From assembly GCA_947629565.1 (NCBI GenBank), contig CANREG010000016.1:1-51189 (forward strand): a stretch of DNA of 51,189 nucleotides, written 5' to 3'. Of this stretch, positions 1 through 8,637 are shown one piece after another. A program made the translations under genes and the position numbers. This DNA comes from an uncultured Lachnospiraceae bacterium. GTDB taxonomy: Bacteria; Bacillota; Clostridia; Lachnospirales; Lachnospiraceae. The notes below the pieces were generated by a model, which was given only the letters and a program-made list of their open reading frames with translations, was not told the DNA's origin and ran no database searches. Numbering within the stretch: the stretch's first letter is position 1; each line of letters starts with the position of its first letter.

Positions 1-56
1 ATTGCAGATTTCCCTTAAAACCAAGGTTTTTATAAAAATTTAACAATAAAAAAACA

Positions 57-75
57 GGTAGTTTTTGACACTACC
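57..75. repeat. Short inverted repeat upstream of the UPF0210 gene
   Basis: GGTAGT (57-62) and ACTACC (70-75) form a perfect 6-bp inverted repeat with a 7-nt loop that contains TTGAC. It lies 25 nt before the first gene's ATG. It could be a small operator or an mRNA hairpin. A TTGACA at 65-70 has no -10 at a proper distance (TATTAT follows after only 6 nt), so I do not call a promoter. Confidence 0.3.
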
Positions 76-99
76 ATATTATAGTAAGAGGATAAAAAC

Positions 100-1464
100 A
101 TGATTAATATCAATGAAGTAATGGAAACCAACACCATGATTCGGGAGGATAATCTCGATGTGCGCACGATTACCATGGGAATTTCCCTGTTAGACTGCAT
201 TTCCACCGGTTTAAAGGATACCTGCGACAGGGTGTATGATAAGATTACCATCTCGGCAAAAGATTTAGTCAGGGTGGGGAAGGAATTAGAGACGGAATAC
301 GGAATCCCCATTGTCAATAAACGGATTTCCTTAACCCCCATTGCCATGGTGGGAAGCTCCTGCTGTAAGGGAAGCAAAGATTATGTAGAGATTGCAAAGA
401 CCTTAGATGCAGCGGCAAAGGAAGTGGGCGTCAACTTTATCGGCGGGTATTCGGCTCTGGTTTCTAAGGGCATGACGCCTTATGACGAAATGCTGATTCG
501 CTCCATTCCGGAGGCTTTAAATGTAACGGAATATGTGTGCAGCAGCGTCAATGTAGGCTCCACCAAAACCGGAATCAATATGGATGCGGTGAAGCTGCTT
601 GGCGAGATTATCCGGGAGACCGCGGAGCTTACCGCAGACCGTGATTGTATCGGCCCGGCCAAATTTGTGGTGTTCTGCAATGCGCCAGACGACAATCCAT
701 TTATGGCGGGCGCCTTCCACGGCGTAACGGAGGCGGATAAGATTATCAATGTAGGCGTATCCGGCCCCGGCGTGGTAAAGCGGGCATTGGAGCAGGTACG
801 GGGAGAAAATTTTGAAGTCCTTTGCGAGACGATTAAAAAGACGGCCTTCAAAGTCACCAGAGTAGGGCAGCTTGTCGCAAAGGAGGCGTCTAAACGGCTT
901 GGGGTTCCGTTTGGAATTATTGATTTGTCTCTTGCGCCGACTCCGGCTATCGGAGACAGCGTAGGCGAGATTTTAGAGGAAATCGGTCTGGAATATGCCG
1001 GCGCGCCAGGAACTACCGCAGCTCTTGCTCTGTTAAACGACCAGGTCAAAAAGGGCGGAGTGATGGCCTCCTCCTATGTCGGCGGCTTAAGCGGCGCCTT
1101 TATTCCGGTATCAGAGGATCAGCGCATGATTGACGCCGCCTCCTGCGGCGCCCTTACCTTAGAGAAATTAGAGGCCATGACCTGCGTATGCTCGGTGGGA
1201 TTAGATATGATTGCCATTCCCGGAGATACGAAGGCTACTACCATTTCCGGCATTATTGCAGATGAGATGGCTATTGGCATGGTCAACCAGAAAACCACCG
1301 CTGTCCGCATTATCCCGGCAGTGGGCAAGAAAGCGGGCGAGGTTTTAGAGTTTGGCGGGCTTTTAGGCTATGCGCCGATTATGAAGGTCAATGAATACAG
1401 CTGCGACGCCTTTATCAACCGGGGCGGACGGATACCGGCCCCCATTCACAGCTTTAAGAATTAA
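100..1464 (+). CDS. PFL family protein (UPF0210 / DUF711)
   Basis: A 454-residue protein of the UPF0210 family, whose biochemical role is not settled. The start [20 protein letters not shown], the following TMGISLLDC segment and the glycine-rich C-terminal half with a GGRIPAP end are characteristic, and the length fits the family. The ATG is preceded by GAGG about 9 nt upstream. In Firmicutes this gene normally follows a small ACT-domain protein (UPF0237), which would lie just outside the window. The pair is thought to sense or handle a small metabolite, but that is inference from the ACT domain. It is a soluble cytoplasmic protein with no membrane segment. Its 3' end has been partly duplicated downstream. 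Confidence 0.9.
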   Translation: MININEVMETNTMIREDNLDVRTITMGISLLDCISTGLKDTCDRVYDKITISAKDLVRVGKELETEYGIPIVNKRISLTPIAMVGSSCCKGSKDYVEIAKTLDAAAKEVGVNFIGGYSALVSKGMTPYDEMLIRSIPEALNVTEYVCSSVNVGSTKTGINMDAVKLLGEIIRETAELTADRDCIGPAKFVVFCNAPDDNPFMAGAFHGVTEADKIINVGVSGPGVVKRALEQVRGENFEVLCETIKKTAFKVTRVGQLVAKEASKRLGVPFGIIDLSLAPTPAIGDSVGEILEEIGLEYAGAPGTTAALALLNDQVKKGGVMASSYVGGLSGAFIPVSEDQRMIDAASCGALTLEKLEAMTCVCSVGLDMIAIPGDTKATTISGIIADEMAIGMVNQKTTAVRIIPAVGKKAGEVLEFGGLLGYAPIMKVNEYSCDAFINRGGRIPAPIHSFKN

Positions 1465-1512
1465 CCGCATACCGGTTCCTGTTCACAGCCGTAAGAATTA
1501 ACCGCATACCGG
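1445..1512 (+). repeat. Tandem duplication of the UPF0210 gene 3' end
   Basis: Positions 1445-1475 and 1482-1512 are two 31-nt copies spaced 37 nt apart. They differ by only two bases near the middle (ctttaag versus ccgtaag). The first copy contains the last codons and stop of the UPF0210 gene, and the second is non-coding. This looks like a replication-slippage duplication. Confidence 0.8.
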
Positions 1513-1572
1513 CATAAACCTGTAACTTTCACATATAATGATGTAAACAGGCTTTCGGAGAACGGTTATCAA

Positions 1573-1971
1573 TTGAATGAGATGTATACGCAAATCCGGG
1601 AGGAGCTTCGGAAACAGCACGCCATGAACCGGCAGGAGGTTCGGGGGAGGCGGGAGAACGCCGCTCTTTACCGCTCGGATTATTATGGGTTAGAGCAATC
1701 TGAAAACGGGGAACGGAGCGCTTTTTCCGGTTTCATTTTCCGGACCAAAATTCTTGTGTTTGTTGTCAGCGTCATGCTGTTTTCCTGCTATCTCTACGGC
1801 GGACAGGATGTTAAAAAAGGAGCGGCTATGGCGTGGAAGGATATCAGCACGCAGATTACCCGGTTAGAACAGGAGGAGCCGGCGGTAAAACAGGCTATGG
1901 GCTATGTGCGCAAGGCTTACAGTGAAGTAAAGGATTTTGCCCATACCTATATTGGCTTGGATATGGAATAA
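1573..1971 (+). CDS. Hypothetical single-pass membrane protein
   Basis: I do not recognise a named family. The 132-residue product has a charged N-terminal half (Arg/Glu-rich, residues 1-50), one hydrophobic segment at about 57-77 (ILVFVVSVMLFSCYLYGG), and a polar C-terminal part with helical character. With a Lys/Arg-containing N-terminal side, a type II orientation with a short outer domain is plausible. The frame opens at TTG 1573; the first ATG is at 1582. CGGAG at 1555-1559 is the only ribosome-binding-like sequence and is rather far upstream, so the start is uncertain. It precedes the radical SAM string by about 120 nt and may be co-transcribed with it. Confidence 0.6.
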   Translation: MNEMYTQIREELRKQHAMNRQEVRGRRENAALYRSDYYGLEQSENGERSAFSGFIFRTKILVFVVSVMLFSCYLYGGQDVKKGAAMAWKDISTQITRLEQEEPAVKQAMGYVRKAYSEVKDFAHTYIGLDME

Positions 1972-2094
1972 GCTTGCCCACACCGCAGTGGAATTGGATA
2001 ATATTGGAAAAATAATTGCGACAATGCAGCCAAAGCATATAAACGGAATATACATACAAGGATATCGACACAGAAGAGATCAGAGGAAATGAAC

Positions 2095-3963
2095 ATGACG
2101 AAGCGCGCCCTTTCAGATGAAATTCTGATGCAGGTTGAAAAACCGGCCAGATACATCGGCAATGAAGTGAATATGGTGAAAAAAAATCCGGCAGATGTGG
2201 AAATCCGCTTTGCCATGTGTTTTCCTGATGTGTATGAGATCGGCATGAGTCATCTCGGCATTCAGATTCTTTATGACCAGTTTAACCGGCGGGGAGATAC
2301 CTACTGCGAGCGGGTATATTCCCCCTGGCCGGATTTGGACAGGATTATGCGGGAGAAAAGGATTCCGTTATTTACTTTAGAAACCCAGTCTCCGGTAAAG
2401 GATTTTGATTTTTTAGGCATTACCCTTCAGTACGAGATGTGTTATACCAATATTTTACAAATCTTAGAGCTTTCCGGTATCCCGATTTGGGCAAAGGACA
2501 GAGGGAACGGGGAGCCTTTTGTGTTCGGCGGCGGACCCTGCAGCTATAATCCGGAACCCATTGCCGATTTTTTTGACGCCTTTTATATCGGGGAAGGGGA
2601 AGTCAGCTATGATAAAGTCTTTGATGTATATAAGGCGGCGAAGCGGGAGAACCTTGACCGGGAGGAAATTCTTTACCGCTTTTCCCAGATACCGGGCATC
2701 TATGTACCGTCCATGTACGAGGTAAGCTATAAAGAGGACGGCACAATCCGGGCTTTTTTCCCAAAGAGGGAGGGCGTGCCGGAAAAAATTCAAAAGCAGT
2801 TAGTCATGAATCTTGACGAGGTGCCTTATCCCGTCAAACCCTTGGTTCCCTATATCCGGGCTACCCAGGACAGGGTGACATTGGAGATTATGCGGGGCTG
2901 TATCCGGGGCTGCCGGTTCTGTCAGGCGGGCATGATTTACCGGCCAACCAGGCAAAAAAGCGTGGAGGTTTTGAAGCAGTATGCCAGGGATATGGTAAAG
3001 AGCAGCGGCTATGAGGAGATTTCCCTTAGCTCCTTAAGCTCCTCGGATTATCAGTGTCTGAAGGAACTGACCGCCTTTCTGATTGAGGAATTAGGGGAGA
3101 AAGAGGGTGTTAATCTCTCTCTGCCATCCCTTAGAATCGACGCCTTTTCCTTAGATGTGATGAAACGGGTACAGGATATCCGAAAAAGATCCTTAACCTT
3201 TGCGCCGGAGGCCGGAACGCAGAGACTTAGGGATGTAATCAATAAAGGGCTTACGGAGGAAGTGATTTTAAACGGCGCCATGCAGGCATTTCATGGCGGC
3301 TGGAACAAGGTGAAATTCTATTTTATGTTAGGGCTTCCCACAGAGACCGAAGAAGATGCGGAAGGGATTCCCGCTCTCTGCGAGAAGGTAGCGGAGGCTT
3401 ATGATCACATTCCCAAAGAGGAGCGAACCGGCAGGGTGTCTATTACCGCTTCGGCTTCCTTTTTTGTGCCCAAGCCGTTTACGCCTTTCCAGTGGGCGGC
3501 CATGTTAGACGGGGACACCTACAGCGACAGGGCACATCATGTAAAAGATGTGTTCCGGAAGCAGCCCAAGGCAAAATCCATGAAATTCCATTACCATGAA
3601 TCGTATGTTTCCGTACTAGAGGGCGTGTTTGCCAGAGGCGACAGGAAAATTGCGAATGTCATATATGACGCCTATAAAAGCGGCTGCATTTTCGACGCCT
3701 GGACGGAATTTTTTGACTATGAAAAATGGCTGGCCGCTTTTGCAAAAAACGGCGTTTCCATGGATTTCTATACCACCAGGGAGCGGCCCGTAGAGGAAGT
3801 TCTGCCCTGGGATTTTATTGATATCGGCGTGACGAAGCAGTTCCTTGCTTGTGAATGGGAGAAGGCGAAGCGGGGCGTTGTCACCCCAAACTGCCGGGAA
3901 TCCTGTTCCGGCTGCGGGGCCGCCAAATTCGGGGGAGGCGTGTGCTATGACCGTAAGAATTAA
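2095..3963 (+). CDS. TIGR03960-type B12-binding/radical SAM protein
   Basis: About 620 residues. The radical SAM cluster motif is MRGCIRGCRFCQ, with Cys three and two residues apart (C-x3-C-x2-C), near residue 270. The N-terminal part (FPDVYEIGMSHLGIQILYDQ) resembles a cobalamin-binding-like domain. The C-terminus has a Cys-rich tail (CRESCSGCGAAKFGGGVC). This matches the conserved Firmicutes TIGR03960 family, whose substrate is unknown. Its constant partners here are the DUF2344 protein (17-nt overlap) and RNase G, just upstream of L21/L27, which suggests a role in RNA or ribosome modification (inference). An in-frame ATG lies at 2089, but GAGGA at 2083-2087 is spaced correctly only for the ATG at 2095. 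Confidence 0.92.
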   Translation: MTKRALSDEILMQVEKPARYIGNEVNMVKKNPADVEIRFAMCFPDVYEIGMSHLGIQILYDQFNRRGDTYCERVYSPWPDLDRIMREKRIPLFTLETQSPVKDFDFLGITLQYEMCYTNILQILELSGIPIWAKDRGNGEPFVFGGGPCSYNPEPIADFFDAFYIGEGEVSYDKVFDVYKAAKRENLDREEILYRFSQIPGIYVPSMYEVSYKEDGTIRAFFPKREGVPEKIQKQLVMNLDEVPYPVKPLVPYIRATQDRVTLEIMRGCIRGCRFCQAGMIYRPTRQKSVEVLKQYARDMVKSSGYEEISLSSLSSSDYQCLKELTAFLIEELGEKEGVNLSLPSLRIDAFSLDVMKRVQDIRKRSLTFAPEAGTQRLRDVINKGLTEEVILNGAMQAFHGGWNKVKFYFMLGLPTETEEDAEGIPALCEKVAEAYDHIPKEERTGRVSITASASFFVPKPFTPFQWAAMLDGDTYSDRAHHVKDVFRKQPKAKSMKFHYHESYVSVLEGVFARGDRKIANVIYDAYKSGCIFDAWTEFFDYEKWLAAFAKNGVSMDFYTTRERPVEEVLPWDFIDIGVTKQFLACEWEKAKRGVVTPNCRESCSGCGAAKFGGGVCYDRKN

Positions 3964-4648
3964 ATACACCAAAACCGGCAATTTCAAATTCATCGGACAC
4001 TTAGACCTAATGCGCTATTTTCAGAAGGCGGTGAAACGGGCAGGGCTGGACATCGCCTATTCCAAGGGCTATAGCCCCCACCAGATGATGTCCTTTGCTG
4101 CGCCTTTGGCGCTTGGCGTCACCAGTGAGGGCGAGTATTTTGACGCGCAATTTAACACGCTTGTCTCCTCAGACGAGTTCGTGAGACGGTTAAATGCGCA
4201 GATGACGGAAGGCGTGGAGGTGCGGGACGTCATTTTGCTGCCGGAAAAGGCAAAAAATTCCATGTCCCTAGTCGCCGCCTCCGATTACCATATAACCCCT
4301 GTGCAGGGATTTCCGAAAGAGGAGTGGGACAGGCTTTTGCGGGGAGCCGGAAAGCTATTGGAACAGGAGCAGATTGAGATATTGCGGAAGACCAAAAAAA
4401 GCGAAAAGGTCGAGGATATCCGGAAGGGCATATATAAGCTGTATGCCGACGGGAATCAGTTGTATATGCTATTGGCTGCCGGAAGCGAGTATAACTTAAA
4501 GCCGGAGCTGGTGACAGAGGCCCTTTGCGGATTTTTATCCATTCCCTATAACCGGGCGGCGTATCAGGTCCACAGATTGGAAACTTATATGAAAAATGAG
4601 GAAGGAGCGCTGGTCTCCCTGTTGGAGAGCGGCACTAAGATACAATGA
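3947..4648 (+). CDS. TIGR03936 / DUF2344 radical SAM-associated protein
   Basis: A 233-residue protein beginning MTVRIKYTKTGNFKFIGHLD, the hallmark of the DUF2344 family that always accompanies TIGR03960 radical SAM proteins, sometimes as a fusion. The start at 3947 lies 17 nt inside the radical SAM gene and has GGGGGAGG at 3931-3938 as ribosome-binding site. Longer in-frame starts upstream would give a non-conserved tail. The last codon overlaps the next gene (ATGA at 4645-4648), so three consecutive genes are translation-coupled. Function is unknown; it probably forms a complex with, or presents substrate to, the radical SAM enzyme (inference). Confidence 0.9.
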   Translation: MTVRIKYTKTGNFKFIGHLDLMRYFQKAVKRAGLDIAYSKGYSPHQMMSFAAPLALGVTSEGEYFDAQFNTLVSSDEFVRRLNAQMTEGVEVRDVILLPEKAKNSMSLVAASDYHITPVQGFPKEEWDRLLRGAGKLLEQEQIEILRKTKKSEKVEDIRKGIYKLYADGNQLYMLLAAGSEYNLKPELVTEALCGFLSIPYNRAAYQVHRLETYMKNEEGALVSLLESGTKIQ

Positions 4649-5904
4649 ATCAGGCGGTAATCACACAATTTAAAGGCAGGCAGTTTCTCCTGATTTATGA
4701 GGAGGGCATTTTAGCGGAGTGTCACCCCCTGCCGGAGGAGGACAGCATAAGGGTTGGCGACATTTACATCGGACGGGTGGAAAAGGTAGTGAAAAATATC
4801 AATTCGGCCTTTATCCGTTTGGATTGTGACCACACCGGTTATCTGCCCCTTGACGGGGAACCTGCATTTATGCTGAATCGGTTTCTCCCCAAAGGGCTGC
4901 CGTCCATTGCGGAAAGCGATAAGATTCTTGTCCAGATAACGCAGGAGCCCCAGAAGGCCAAGCAGGCCAGGGTAACGGGCAATATCAGCCTGGGGGGAAA
5001 ATACATTGCCCTGAATTTAAAAAACAGAGCCATAGGGGTATCAAAAAAAATAACGGACAGAGCGAAAAGCACAGAATTAAAGCGCCTGCTTTTGGAGCGA
5101 GAGGAAGAAGGCGGCTCTTCGTTTTCCGGTATCAGTCTGCCCCGGATGGACTTTTTCACCGGAGTGGATTTTTCGGAAGAAAAGGACAAAGTCCTGATGC
5201 CCGGCTGCATTTTCCGCACAGCCTGTGAGCAGGCGGAGATTGAGGAAATTATCAGCGAATATGAAAGCCTTTATGAAAGTCTGGAGGCGCTGCTTAACAG
5301 GGCTTTTTACGAAAAGTCTACAGGCTGTATTAGGAAGGGCGAGCCGGAATATCTGGCAATCCTTAAAGAGTACGGATTGGACCGCATAGACGAAGTGAAG
5401 ACAGACCTGCCGGAGGTGGCGGAGACGCTCAAAACGGTCTGGGGGCAGGCGGTCTTGTATGAGGAAAAGGAGGATTCGCTTTCCAGGCAGCTTGGCTTGG
5501 AAACGGAACTGAAACGGCTGTCAGGTAAAAAAGTATGGCTGAAATCCGGCGGCTTTTTGATTATCGAACCGACAGAAGCCATGGTGGTAATTGATGTAAA
5601 TTCCGGCAAGTCTGTCGGCAGGAAAAACAAAGCCCGCCATATCTTAGAGACTAATTTAGAGGCGGCCTGTGAGATTACAAGGCAGCTAAGGCTTCGGAAT
5701 CTTTCCGGCATCATCATGATTGATTTCATTAACATGGAATCGGATGATGACAGAAACAAGCTGGTTTCCTGCCTTCAGCAGGGACTAAAACAGGATAAGG
5801 TTCCGGCGTATTTCATCGATATTACCGGGCTTGAGCTTTACGAGCTCACCCGTAAAAAGGTGCGGCGGCCCCTGCACGAGGCGTTAGAGGGACTTTTGTA
5901 TTAA
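4645..5904 (+). CDS. rng: Ribonuclease G/E family endoribonuclease
   Basis: A 419-residue RNase G-type enzyme cleaving single-stranded AU-rich RNA, with roles in rRNA maturation and mRNA decay known from the family. An S1 RNA-binding domain occupies roughly residues 35-105 (VGDIYIGRVEKVVKNINSAF). The two metal-binding catalytic aspartates sit in VVIDVNSGKS (D317) and GIIMIDFINM (D360). It ends shortly after the catalytic DNase I-like region and lacks the Cys-x2-Cys zinc-link of E. coli RNase E/G, as do many Clostridia homologues. Translation is coupled to the DUF2344 gene by ATGA overlap. In related genomes rplU follows directly; here about 4 kb of foreign-looking DNA intervenes. Confidence 0.93.
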   Translation: MNQAVITQFKGRQFLLIYEEGILAECHPLPEEDSIRVGDIYIGRVEKVVKNINSAFIRLDCDHTGYLPLDGEPAFMLNRFLPKGLPSIAESDKILVQITQEPQKAKQARVTGNISLGGKYIALNLKNRAIGVSKKITDRAKSTELKRLLLEREEEGGSSFSGISLPRMDFFTGVDFSEEKDKVLMPGCIFRTACEQAEIEEIISEYESLYESLEALLNRAFYEKSTGCIRKGEPEYLAILKEYGLDRIDEVKTDLPEVAETLKTVWGQAVLYEEKEDSLSRQLGLETELKRLSGKKVWLKSGGFLIIEPTEAMVVIDVNSGKSVGRKNKARHILETNLEAACEITRQLRLRNLSGIIMIDFINMESDDDRNKLVSCLQQGLKQDKVPAYFIDITGLELYELTRKKVRRPLHEALEGLLY

Positions 5905-5924
5905 TTTTTATTGATTTTTTAAAT

Positions 5925-6026
5925 ATGGCGTACCATGCAAAGGGAATGGCCAATTCCGTGCTTCTTACTGTCGGCGGCCTTGTAGCTGTTGTGGAGATAG
6001 GACTGCAGCTTCTTAAAATGATTTGA
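5925..6026 (+). other. Possible 33-residue hydrophobic peptide or gene remnant
   Basis: An ATG at 5925 opens a short frame encoding a hydrophobic segment (GMANSVLLTVGGLVAVVEIG) followed by LQLLKMI and a stop. No ribosome-binding site precedes it; the upstream bases are T/A-rich. It sits exactly at the junction between rng and the inserted three-gene block, so it may be the scrap of a gene left by the insertion rather than an expressed peptide. I cannot name a family. Confidence 0.25.
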
Positions 6027-6060
6027 GAGCGGCTGTTTCTTATACGAAGGAGAATGCTAT

Positions 6061-6543
6061 ATGAAAAATAAACGGTGGAAATATCTTTTTATACTAATGC
6101 CCTTTATCATTGGAAGCGTGTCTTATTATGTGGCAGGGGAAGATCTGAAACAGTATCTCAGCTGTGTGAAATCCAATATTTTTAACAAGGGCAGTATTGC
6201 CGTATACTGTGACGCAGACATCGATTACACCTTTGAAACCGGAGAGAAAAAGCCGGCGGTAATTTATCCCGGACGGGAATATAAGAATTATGTCGATACG
6301 CATATCATCATGCTGGACTCCGACGCCGAAAATTTTAAATTTTATGAAAAATATAAGCAGCAGATGAAGGGAACTGTGTATATATGCATTAGGGAGACGG
6401 AGTATGCGCTGATTCAGAAAAACAAAGAGATACGGTATTTTGATATTTACGGTTCCATCGCCAGACAGCTCTGGAAAGAAAATATCAGGCTGTGGGAAAG
6501 ACAGGGGGATTTTAGTTGTCATGGTATAAATTTTTTGTTATAA
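6061..6543 (+). CDS. Membrane-anchored protein with a TrkA-N-like half-Rossmann region
   Basis: A 160-residue product with one N-terminal membrane segment (about 8-25, LFILMPFIIGSVSYYV). The remainder is a mixed alpha/beta domain: GSIAVYCDAD near 44, HIIMLDSDAENF near 81, GTVYICIRE near 104, then YFDIYGSIARQLW near 127. The order (strand, acidic loop with DxxN, strand, helix, and a final Ar-LW helix) recalls the second half of TrkA-N/RCK-like Rossmann domains that occur with RyR domains in bacteria. That is inference, not certain. GAAGGAG gives a good ribosome-binding site. It heads the three-gene insert; the next gene's promoter lies inside its 3' end. Confidence 0.65.
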   Translation: MKNKRWKYLFILMPFIIGSVSYYVAGEDLKQYLSCVKSNIFNKGSIAVYCDADIDYTFETGEKKPAVIYPGREYKNYVDTHIIMLDSDAENFKFYEKYKQQMKGTVYICIRETEYALIQKNKEIRYFDIYGSIARQLWKENIRLWERQGDFSCHGINFLL

Positions 6544-6544
6544 T
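6516..6544 (+). promoter_or_regulatory. Sigma-A-type promoter for the HD-RyR / TIR pair
   Basis: TTGTCA (6516-6521), a 17-nt spacer and TATAAT (6539-6544). It is embedded in the last codons of the upstream membrane-protein gene. Predicted transcription start is about 6551, giving a ~50-nt leader to the ATG at 6602. Confidence 0.6.
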
Positions 6545-6601
6545 TTTTTGTGTTTCGACATTGACAGCATTTTATTATACGAAAGGTAAGGTGAAAGGTA
6601 T

Positions 6602-8623
6602 ATGGCTTATACTAAATTAAAGGAAATGACCGGCAGGGAAGGAATAAAGCATTATAACGAAGAGGATATCTATACATTAAAAGGCGCTGCGCTTGCATTT
6701 ATCAGGGAACGCTGTGAAAATTTGAGATTTAATGATAAAAAGAATCAGGAAGAATCTTCGGAGAATTACTTGGGAAAGAGTCTTGAGGATAATCAGATTC
6801 CCTACAATATGGAAAAGGATATAGACAGGTTATGTCTGGAAAATGCATTGAACCGCTTTTTAAAATCAGGTAGAAAAGAAGATGCATTTGACGTCTATTT
6901 TTGCTATCTGGAGATGTTTGTGGGGAATTATGCAAAGACCAGAAGAATAATAGAACTGCTGGCGGAATTTGAGGCGAATGGCAGCGCTCTTTTGATGAAA
7001 CACAGGGATCATTATTCTCATTCCGTTTATGTGTTCGCATTAGGGCTGGCAATCTATCAGACCAACGAAGGTTATCGTGAGGCTTACAACCGGTTTTATC
7101 ATTGTGACGGTTCTAAGGCAGCGGCGCATTACCTGACTTATTGGGGGCTGACGTCGCTCTTTCATGATATCGGTTATCCCTTTGAATTGCCCTATGAGCA
7201 GGTTGCCTCTTATTTTGAGGTCAATCATAAAAAGCGTGAGGGCCAGATTTATCTTGCCTATCAATCCATGGATATTCTGACAAGCTTAGAGGGAGAAAAT
7301 CTAAAAGACATATCCGAACTATATGGCCGGAAATTTAAGTCAACCAATGAATTATTTGCTTTTGTAATATATGGCTATTTAAAGGATGGCGGATATGATA
7401 TTACGGAAGGCTCTATCATGAAGGCTTTGTTAAGAAAGCCTTCGCATCCGGAAGAATTTAATTATTGTATGGATCATGCATACTTTAGCGCTAATGTGCT
7501 CTTTAAAAAATTATTTCTTCAGAAAAAAGGGGAACCGGAATCCAACCTGGAACTGAAGGAGTGTATGGATGCCCTCACCGCAATCATTATGCATAACAGT
7601 CTTTACAAGTTCTGTATTACAAATTACAAATTAGAAGAAGAAACGATTCCACTTAAGGCTGATCTGCATCCGCTGGCTTATATGCTGATGCTGTGCGATG
7701 AATTGCAGTGTTGGGACAGATGTGCATACGGAAGAGATTCCAGACTGCAGGTACATCCCGTTGACTGTGAATTTATTTTTAAGAAGAACGATGGAAACGG
7801 CATTACAGCGACATATGTGTATGATGAGGAGGAAAACGGACCGGCGATTGAGAAATATGAGCATGAGTATGAAGAATGGAAAAATCATAGCAGAAAGCGG
7901 AAACCTAAATTAAAAGCATATTCGGAAATGAAATATGGAACCTTCCAAAAGGATATCGAAAAAATTGTTGACTGCGAATGTATAGGCGGCTTGAAGGTGG
8001 ATATAAAGATATCGGCAAAAGAAAAAGATGATGAAAATATGGATTACCTGTCAAACAGCAATTTTATCGGCCTGTATAATTTTGCATTGGTTCTTCATAA
8101 CAGATGGAGCCAAGCATCAAAATGGAATACAATGACAGATGCGAAAAAGAAAAATTTTTATCTCCATAATAAAAAGAACAAGTATATTAAAGACTTTGAC
8201 AAATTATCCCTGGAATATAAATTGAGCAATATTAATCAGGCAAAGGCCTTTGCAAAATATCTGAATGAGATTGGCTGCTTTTATACAATGAATATTGTTA
8301 ATTTTAAAATGGTAAACAGTTTCACAGAAGACGAGCTTAAAATAATAGGACCTTTAGAGCATCAGCGATGGTTGCAGGAGCGCTATGATATGGGTTGGAT
8401 ACATGGCAACACTACAGATAGGGAGGGTGATCGGGTACATCCAGACCTGATAGAAGACTTGTCTGTAGGAGAAACGGGTGTTGTTATTTCCAGGGAACAG
8501 GCAAAAGAAAACTATATGCGCCTGAACAAAGAAGAACAGGATAAGGATACCGATCCAATGGAGTGTATGCTCGCCATGCTTAAGATGTTCGATGGACTCA
8601 GAATATACAGATTGAGAAATTAA
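6602..8623 (+). CDS. HD-domain phosphohydrolase with C-terminal RyR-like domain
   Basis: A 673-residue cytoplasmic protein. The HD region is split: histidines in HRDHYSHS (134-140), the HD pair at H188-D189 in LFHDIGYPFELP, another His in AIIMHN (331) and an Asp in MLCDELQCWDR (366), together the metal-ligand set expected of an HD phosphohydrolase. Residues 585-672 match the layout of bacterial RyR domains: EHQRWLQERYDMGWIHG, then HPDL, then LNKEEQDKD and a final LRIYRL, the last part mirroring the 'L-EEE-KD ... I-R' ending. RyR domains are thought to bind nucleotide-type ligands in bacteria. The likely role is ligand-gated hydrolysis or signal turnover alongside the TIR partner (inference). 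It is 14 nt from the TIR gene, on the same transcript. Confidence 0.75.
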   Translation: MAYTKLKEMTGREGIKHYNEEDIYTLKGAALAFIRERCENLRFNDKKNQEESSENYLGKSLEDNQIPYNMEKDIDRLCLENALNRFLKSGRKEDAFDVYFCYLEMFVGNYAKTRRIIELLAEFEANGSALLMKHRDHYSHSVYVFALGLAIYQTNEGYREAYNRFYHCDGSKAAAHYLTYWGLTSLFHDIGYPFELPYEQVASYFEVNHKKREGQIYLAYQSMDILTSLEGENLKDISELYGRKFKSTNELFAFVIYGYLKDGGYDITEGSIMKALLRKPSHPEEFNYCMDHAYFSANVLFKKLFLQKKGEPESNLELKECMDALTAIIMHNSLYKFCITNYKLEEETIPLKADLHPLAYMLMLCDELQCWDRCAYGRDSRLQVHPVDCEFIFKKNDGNGITATYVYDEEENGPAIEKYEHEYEEWKNHSRKRKPKLKAYSEMKYGTFQKDIEKIVDCECIGGLKVDIKISAKEKDDENMDYLSNSNFIGLYNFALVLHNRWSQASKWNTMTDAKKKNFYLHNKKNKYIKDFDKLSLEYKLSNINQAKAFAKYLNEIGCFYTMNIVNFKMVNSFTEDELKIIGPLEHQRWLQERYDMGWIHGNTTDREGDRVHPDLIEDLSVGETGVVISREQAKENYMRLNKEEQDKDTDPMECMLAMLKMFDGLRIYRLRN

Positions 8624-8637
8624 GGAGAAAGAGAAAA

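Noticed and set aside
65-82. TTGACA followed by TATTAT before the first gene
   Set aside because: The spacer is only 6 nt, so it cannot act as a normal promoter; the hexamer lies inside a small inverted repeat.
480-1049. Long minus-strand open frame opposite the UPF0210 gene
   Set aside because: It is antisense to a clearly conserved gene, has no ribosome-binding site and encodes a low-complexity Ser/Pro/Ile-rich product.
6561-6578. TTGACA and TATTAT just upstream of the HD-RyR gene
   Set aside because: They are only 6 nt apart; the TTGTCA/TATAAT pair 20 nt further upstream has correct spacing.
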